Made by a program: the position numbers and the translations under genes | DNA from: Doryteuthis pealeii | Lineage: Eukaryota > Mollusca > Cephalopoda > Myopsida > Loliginidae | Reading direction: 5' to 3' | Length of the DNA stretch: 64,000 bases | NCBI GenBank assembly: GCA_023376005.1 | Contig: CM042143.1 | Span: forward strand, 87,074,470 to 87,138,469 | Shown: piece by piece, positions 56,801-64,000 of the stretch | How positions within the stretch are numbered: position 1 is the first letter of the stretch | How the letters are laid out: the number at the start of each line of letters is the position of its first letter | Notes under the pieces: model-generated | What the model was told of the DNA's origin: nothing | Seen by the model: only the letters and a program-made list of their open reading frames with translations | Database searches by the model: none

Positions 56801-57979
56801 CATAAAATTGTAAAAATTTTATTTAAATAAAATTAAATAGAATTAAATAAATTAAAGATTAAATGAATAAATAAAATCAAATAAATGATATAAGATTAAA
56901 TGAATTAATCTTAAAATTAATTAAAAAAATTAAATAAAATTTAAAAAAATTAGATTAACGATTAAATTAAATAAAATAAAATAAATAACATAAATAAAAA
57001 ATAAAATTAAATAACATTAAATAAAAGTTAATTTAAAGTTAAAAAAAGTTTTAAAAAAATAAAATAAAAAACGTTTTTTAAAAAACATTTTCAGATTCAT
57101 TAAGTATTCTTTTTTTACTAAAGTAGTAGCATTCAATTTATTACTTTTGTAAAACTTCAATGTACTTACTTAAAATAATCTTAATAATTTTAAAGAGTAT
57201 GTATCAAGGGAAACTTACCAAAGATTTGTCCTTCCTTCTGGTCCTCCTTCATGTCTGCCTCTTCAGGAATATTTTGTTTTGCCATATCTGGTTCAGCAGA
57301 TTCAGCTAAAAAATAAAAATAACATTAAATAAATAAATAAATAAAAACTTTAAAACAAATTTCTATAAAAAACGAAATTTAAAAAAAAAAAAAGTTCAAA
57401 TCTTTGTGAAACAGAAACTCAGTCACAAAAGAAAAATTTCCCAACCAAAATTATTTCATGTTTGAAATGTTGTACGATGTAAGAGTCATAAGAAGGGGAT
57501 TGATATAAAGTGTACAGAGTGGGTAGAAAGCATTGTCCCCCCACAGGGAATAGACCAATTCCCCAAAGAGCTTGATAACAAACTCCATTGTGTGTAGTAT
57601 AGAGATAAATGGTTTTCCATTATTAAAGTCAGAGGGAAAAGACAAAAGAAGACTAAATGAATTTCTTCTAATATGAAGAGAAAAAGATTAATCAACAGGG
57701 TTGATTAAGTAGATTAAGATAGGATGATCCAAGAGGATTTGCATTATGATGAACCAGACGTTTTGGTGAAACATGTTAATCTGATTTTCTAAACTCATTT
57801 TCTTCCAAACTAATAATGAATTACTCACCATTTTCATCTTTGGTTGTACAGCAATGCCACTTCTATCCAACCCAAAGTTGGCATCCACATTTTTTGCCCT
57901 CTTTAATAGCTTCTTCAACTACTTTCAAGAGCATTAGTCAGTGCTGGAGGAACTTCGTCCTTCAATTTATTAAACTCAG
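46647..57979 (-). CDS. SMARCC2: SWI/SNF complex core subunit SMARCC (BAF155/BAF170, Moira), C-terminal exons
   Basis: SMARCC is a scaffold subunit of SWI/SNF (BAF/PBAF) chromatin remodellers in the nucleus. It binds the ATPase and other core subunits and helps assemble the complex. Eight exons (A-H) are visible on the minus strand, joined by GT/AG introns: a post-SANT segment ([30 protein letters not shown] in the duplicate), acidic/Lys-rich linkers, an Ala-rich run ([10 protein letters not shown]), the hallmark [20 protein letters not shown] then [20 protein letters not shown] coiled-coil block, [15 protein letters not shown], and a long Pro/Gln-rich tail. The 5' exons (SWIRM, SANT) are outside the window. 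Exons A-E contain indels that break the frame; F-H are clean. Vertebrates have two paralogues, so the symbol only marks the family; an invertebrate single-copy orthologue is expected. Confidence 0.92.
47050..47140 (-). repeat. Penelope-LTR-like hairpin with compensatory stem change
   Basis: On the minus strand CTGAAGA, A, GGCTG, a 10-base loop, CAGCC and GAAAC. Compared with 16,492-16,523 (GGCCG/CGGCC) one base pair has changed on both sides, keeping the stem. Confidence 0.65.
47194..47472 (-). mobile_element. SINE S1 with 10-bp target duplication
   Basis: ATTGATTATA flanks the element (47,194-47,203 and 47,463-47,472). The reverse S1 sequence runs from AAGTAAAGTCGCCGGGGCGG to CGACTGAGCTAACCCGGTCC. 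A young, intact copy within a SMARCC intron. Confidence 0.92.
47585..48060. repeat. Three Penelope-LTR-like fragments in tandem
   Basis: Units at about 47,585-47,650, 47,750-47,875 and 47,905-48,045 share GAGATGAGGCTTGATATGAA, ATTGTTGTCCTCATCTTTAT, AACACAATGTTCAG and GTTTAGGTG/GTTCAGGTGTTACCTG. The same phrases occur in the palindrome at 16,287-16,590. Confidence 0.75.
49097..50299 (-). CDS. SMARCC2: SMARCC exon G: long Pro/Gln/Gly/Asn/Ser-rich tail
   Basis: This 1.2-kb exon runs from the acceptor at 50,300 (TTTATTTCAG|CCTCTCAGGG) to the donor at 49,096 (ACACCAG|GTAAGTT). It encodes about 400 residues without interruption: [13 protein letters not shown], a Pro-rich part with [12 protein letters not shown], an Asn/Ser run of about 30 residues, then repeated Pro-Pro-Gln-Gly and His-Pro-Tyr-Pro motifs (YPPQG and YPQQG occur several times), ending MGPSGTPG. 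This is an intrinsically disordered, prion-like composition, longer in Tyr/Pro/Gln repeats than the vertebrate Pro-rich tails I recall. The short open frames on the opposite strand are mirrors of this composition. Confidence 0.92.
50549..51072. mobile_element. CCCCGAAAATAAGA family, copy 3
   Basis: The outer ends are TTTCCCGAAATATAAGACC and CTTATTTTTGGGGAAATATG. Inner blocks (AAGCCCTAGTTGAGAGTGGC; CTTCGTTAATGATCAAAATG; CCGAAAATAAGCCCTAGTGT) match 13,158-13,592 in reverse. A (CA)n/poly(A) run has expanded inside. Confidence 0.7.
51912..52105 (+). repeat. Repeat R1, 5' fragment in SMARCC intron
   Basis: GATTGATTGGTTGGTTTGAC, GGCATGTCAACCCTTGTTGG and ATATGGGACCCTAACAGGTA. Confidence 0.8.
52498..52654 (-). 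CDS. SMARCC2: SMARCC exon F
   Basis: The acceptor is TCTTTTAG|TTGGAATATC and the donor CCAAG|GTAAAAA. It encodes [20 protein letters not shown], then [19 protein letters not shown] and [13 protein letters not shown], clean and in phase with exons E and G. This is the Gln-rich helix directly after the conserved coiled-coil block, closely matching the EYQRQQLL...RQ.FHM.Q segment known in human SMARCC1/2. Confidence 0.93.
52655..53512 (-). other. SMARCC intron E-F
   Basis: An S1 tail fragment lies at about 52,795-52,835 (GTCTAGCTGATACTGACAAT, AGGCCATTCC). The rest is unassigned and ends in an A-rich tract (53,395-53,500) that also closes the window in reverse. Confidence 0.55.
53513..53648 (-). 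CDS. SMARCC2: SMARCC exon E (one-base insertion)
   Basis: It starts CACCTTGCCGGAGTTGAAGA after CTTCTAG and ends GAAGCG|GTGAGT. It encodes [45 protein letters not shown], the most conserved SMARCC block, but an extra T (GAAACTTCAAATG here; GAAACTCAAATG in the duplicate) shifts the frame midway. The duplicate at 63,812 lacks this error and has a different one. Confidence 0.92.
53649..54809 (-). other. SMARCC intron D-E
   Basis: AT-rich with a poly(A) run at 53,803-53,834. Phrases such as CACTTTAACCCTTATAGTGTG are mirrored at 63,605-63,630. No repeat family was recognised. Confidence 0.6.
54810..55148 (-). CDS. SMARCC2: SMARCC exon D (with frame errors)
   Basis: From GATTTTCAG|GAGTCAAAAC to GTTAAAGCAAG|GTAAG. 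Across shifts the protein reads [14 protein letters not shown], a Ser/Ala stretch ([20 protein letters not shown]), a Gln run, then [31 protein letters not shown] and [10 protein letters not shown], the Ala-rich lead-in to exon E. About eleven indels, 1-3 bp, separate it from the copy at 62,340, with no clear substitution. Confidence 0.85.
55149..56444 (-). other. SMARCC intron C-D with an R1 fragment
   Basis: R1 occupies about 55,665-55,965 in plus orientation (GGATTTTATGGCATTTCAAC; CATAGATGAGACCCTAACAG). A poly(A) run lies at 56,187-56,205. All of it is mirrored between 61,035 and 62,339. Confidence 0.75.
56445..56510 (-). CDS. SMARCC2: SMARCC exon C
   Basis: A short exon: TTTTAG|TTCTGAAGAAGCC to GAGGAA|GTAAGT. 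The likely reading is [13 protein letters not shown] followed by a Lys/Glu-rich end, an acidic/basic linker as found between the post-SANT region and the Ala-rich block. The phase to exon B is consistent only if the two copies' indels are reconciled. Confidence 0.75.
56511..57218 (-). other. SMARCC intron B-C, AT-rich
   Basis: It holds (AAAT)n-like sequence at 56,820-57,060 and a short hairpin ATAATACACTGACAAAAGGT/CAGTGTATTATGG at 56,610-56,640. No element was named. Confidence 0.55.
57219..57305 (-). CDS. SMARCC2: SMARCC exon B
   Basis: TTTTTAG|CTGAATCTGC to ATCTTTG|GTAAGT. It encodes [20 protein letters not shown] then EDQK, an acidic linker. The duplicate at 60,170 has one A fewer in AAAACAAAAT and a shifted G/A count in the GAAGGAAGG stretch. 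Confidence 0.85.
57306..57838 (-). other. SMARCC intron A-B
   Basis: AT-rich and without a named repeat. Open frames here (57,451-57,695) are intron sequence and recur in the mirror arm. Confidence 0.55.
57839..57979 (-). CDS. SMARCC2: SMARCC exon A (most 5' exon visible, with indels)
   Basis: TTTTTAG|CTGAGTTTAA to AAAATG|GTGAGT. In the duplicate it reads [28 protein letters not shown] and [20 protein letters not shown], corresponding to the segment after the SANT domain in SMARCC1/2 (E-F-x-K-x-K-(E/D)-E-V-P..L..AH..KV). This copy lacks about 10 bases around GCTC|TTGAAAG and has an extra A in GCAAAAAATG and a missing G in GCTGTACAACC, so its frame is broken. Confidence 0.9.
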
Positions 57980-58137
57980 CTAAAAATAAATAAATAAAAG
58001 AATTAAAAAATTATTAAATTACAAAAAAACAAAAACAAAACAAAAGTGGTAGTTAAAATTGAAAAGCAGATAATTAAAACATTGGAATTGAAAAAAGATA
58101 AATTGTATGAATTGAATAAAAAGTTAATTTTATGAAA

Positions 58138-58737
58138 ATTTCAACTAAGTACTAGGTGAGTCAAAAATCAGTTATTTCTATAAGTCCAACATAATAGGAA
58201 CCACTCTTGACTGATAAATTATTTATTTATTTTCCCATTAACCCTAACCCAGTCTTCTTTTTCCTAGTAGATCAATAAATAATTTATCAGTCAAGAGTGG
58301 TTCCCCCTTGTTTATGTTGGATTTATGGGAAATAACCAAAAATTTTTTAAAGCCTCACAGATGAATGTGTAATGTAGTCCAATTCGGAACTTATCTTTAC
58401 GAATTTATAAAGGGCCTAAACACGACAAAACAACCAAAACATTTGTTGTGTGAAAGTTAAAGCACAGTTGATCACAGTACAGTAAACAGATGGTTCAAGA
58501 ATTTTGCCTTGCATTGCCAAGAACCTCTGTGATATCATCAGGTGGGCTTAAAACCATAGATTCAGAGTTGATTTAAATCTGGTGAGTAGCACTTTCAGGG
58601 ATTATCAGGCAAGCCGGCATCTCACATTCCAGTGTCGTTCACACTTTCACAAACTCAGCTAAAAAGCATCTGAGAGCTGCTGTATTTGTACCCCATTGTT
58701 AACAAAATAATCCAACTTTTTTAACATCTTGTATGAA
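58138..58737 (+). pseudogene. Mariner remnant, left arm copy
   Basis: TACTAGGTGAGTCAAAAATC opens it, MITE M1 copy 3 is nested at 58,171-58,337, and 58,345-58,720 is a broken plus-strand mirror of the transposase N-terminus at 58,751-59,110. Its right edge coincides with the centre of the large inverted repeat. Confidence 0.7.
58171..58337. mobile_element. Foldback MITE M1, copy 3
   Basis: GTTATTTCTATAAGTCCAAC and AGGAACCACTCTTGACTGAT are mirrored by ATCAGTCAAGAGTGGTTCCC and GGGAAATAACC. The loop has CCCTAACCC and the TTTTTCCTAGTAGATCAATA motif. Confidence 0.85.
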
Positions 58738-58740
58738 TCT

Positions 58741-59335
58741 CTAGGGTGAGTCAAAAGTATTGGAATATTTTTGTTAACATGGGGTACATCAGCAGCTCTA
58801 GATGCTTTGCTGAGTTTGTGAAAGTGATGAATGACACTGGAATGTGAGATGCTGGCTTGCCTGATAATCCCTGAGTGCTACTCACCAGATTTAAATCAAA
58901 CTCTGAATCTATGGTTTTAAAGCCCACCTGAATGATAGTCAGAGGTTCTTGGCAATGCAAGCAAAATTTCTTGAACCATCTGTTTACTGTACTGTGATCA
59001 CTGTGCTTTTTAACCTTCACACAACAAATGTTTTTGTTGTTTCTGTCGTGTTTAGGCCCTTTATAAATTCGTAAAAAGTATAAGTTACCGAATTGGACTA
59101 CATTACACATTCATCTGTGAGGCTTTAAAAATTTTTGGTTATTTCCCATAAATCCAACATAACAAGGGGGAACCACTCTTGACTGATAAATCTATTTATT
59201 GATCTACTAGAAAAAGAAGACTGGGTTAGGGTTAATGGGAAAATAATAATAATTTATCAGTCAAGAGTGGTTCCCCTTTAATTATGTTGGACTTATAGGA
59301 AATAACTGATTTTTGACTCACCTTAGTACTTAGTT
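58741..59335 (-). pseudogene. Mariner transposase N-terminus, right arm copy
   Basis: The minus-strand frame (58,751-59,110, 119 codons) contains HSDHSTVNRWFKKFC, then FKTIDSEFDLNLVSSTQGLS and SFITFTNSAKH.ELL, corresponding to the paired helix-turn-helix part of mariner transposases (consensus ...NPVSSTRRVSGELGISQSS...). There is no catalytic domain. Both edges carry a GTGAGTCAAAA-type end (58,746 and, reversed, 59,313), likely terminal repeats of a deletion derivative. M1 copy 4 is nested in it. Confidence 0.75.
59137..59307. mobile_element. Foldback MITE M1, copy 4 (mirror of copy 3)
   Basis: Same structure and position within the mariner remnant as copy 3; it is its inverted-repeat partner, not an independent insertion. 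Confidence 0.85.
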
Positions 59336-59497
59336 GAAATTTTCATAAAAATTAACTTTTATTCAATTCTACAATTTATCTTTTTTCAATTCCAATGTTT
59401 TAAATTATCTGCTTTCAATTTTAACTACCACTTTTGTTTTGTTTTGTTTTTTGTAATTTAATAATTTTTAATTCTTTTTATTTATTTATTTTTTTAG

Positions 59498-63946
<4,449 letters not shown>

Positions 63947-64000
63947 TGAGTAGCATTTTAATTTATTTATTTTTTATTTATTTATTTTTTTTTTTTTTTT

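Noticed and set aside
57688..57918. 76-codon frame covering SMARCC exon A
   Set aside because: It runs from a frameshifted exon A into the intron; the splice donor at 57,838 and the cleaner mirror copy show the real exon.

Overview
This is repeat-dense, AT-rich animal nuclear DNA, most probably from an octopus or another coleoid cephalopod. I infer this from spliced coding exons with canonical GT/AG borders, many tRNA-headed SINEs of a kind reported from octopus, decayed Tc1/mariner, hAT, Penelope-like and non-LTR elements, and long dinucleotide tracts. Nothing bacterial, plasmid or viral was seen. The species call is inference.

Positions 1-45,200 contain no host gene I can support. They are a mosaic of transposon remnants. 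The clearest component is non-autonomous Helitron-like elements in four subfamilies (A-D here). They start with TC after an A, end in a short hairpin plus CTAG, and are usually followed by T. Interleaved with them are a roughly 0.9-kb dispersed repeat of unknown class (R1), two SINE families (S1, S2), foldback elements (M1, F1, FB1), a hAT element with a perfect 8-bp target duplication, a Penelope-like element with inverted terminal repeats and a GIY-YIG remnant, three mariner/Tc1 transposase wrecks, LINE 3' ends and satellite-like tracts.

Positions 45,245-57,979 (minus strand) carry the 3' part of one recognisable host gene, the SWI/SNF (BAF) core subunit SMARCC (BAF155/BAF170, Moira). Eight exons (A-H) are visible. 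They run from the segment after the SANT domain, through the conserved alanine-rich/coiled-coil block, to a long Pro/Gln/Gly/Asn/Ser-rich tail and the stop codon. The SWIRM and SANT exons lie outside the window.

From about 53,460 to the end of the window the sequence is one large inverted repeat centred near 58,738. The plus strand from 59,498 repeats SMARCC exons A-E with their introns. In the exons I aligned, the arms differ almost only by 1-3-bp indels, many at homopolymers, and both arms contain frameshifts. Exons F-H, whose partners would lie beyond the window, read cleanly. This pattern fits a fold-back long read or palindromic misassembly better than an old duplication, although a real recent palindrome is not excluded.
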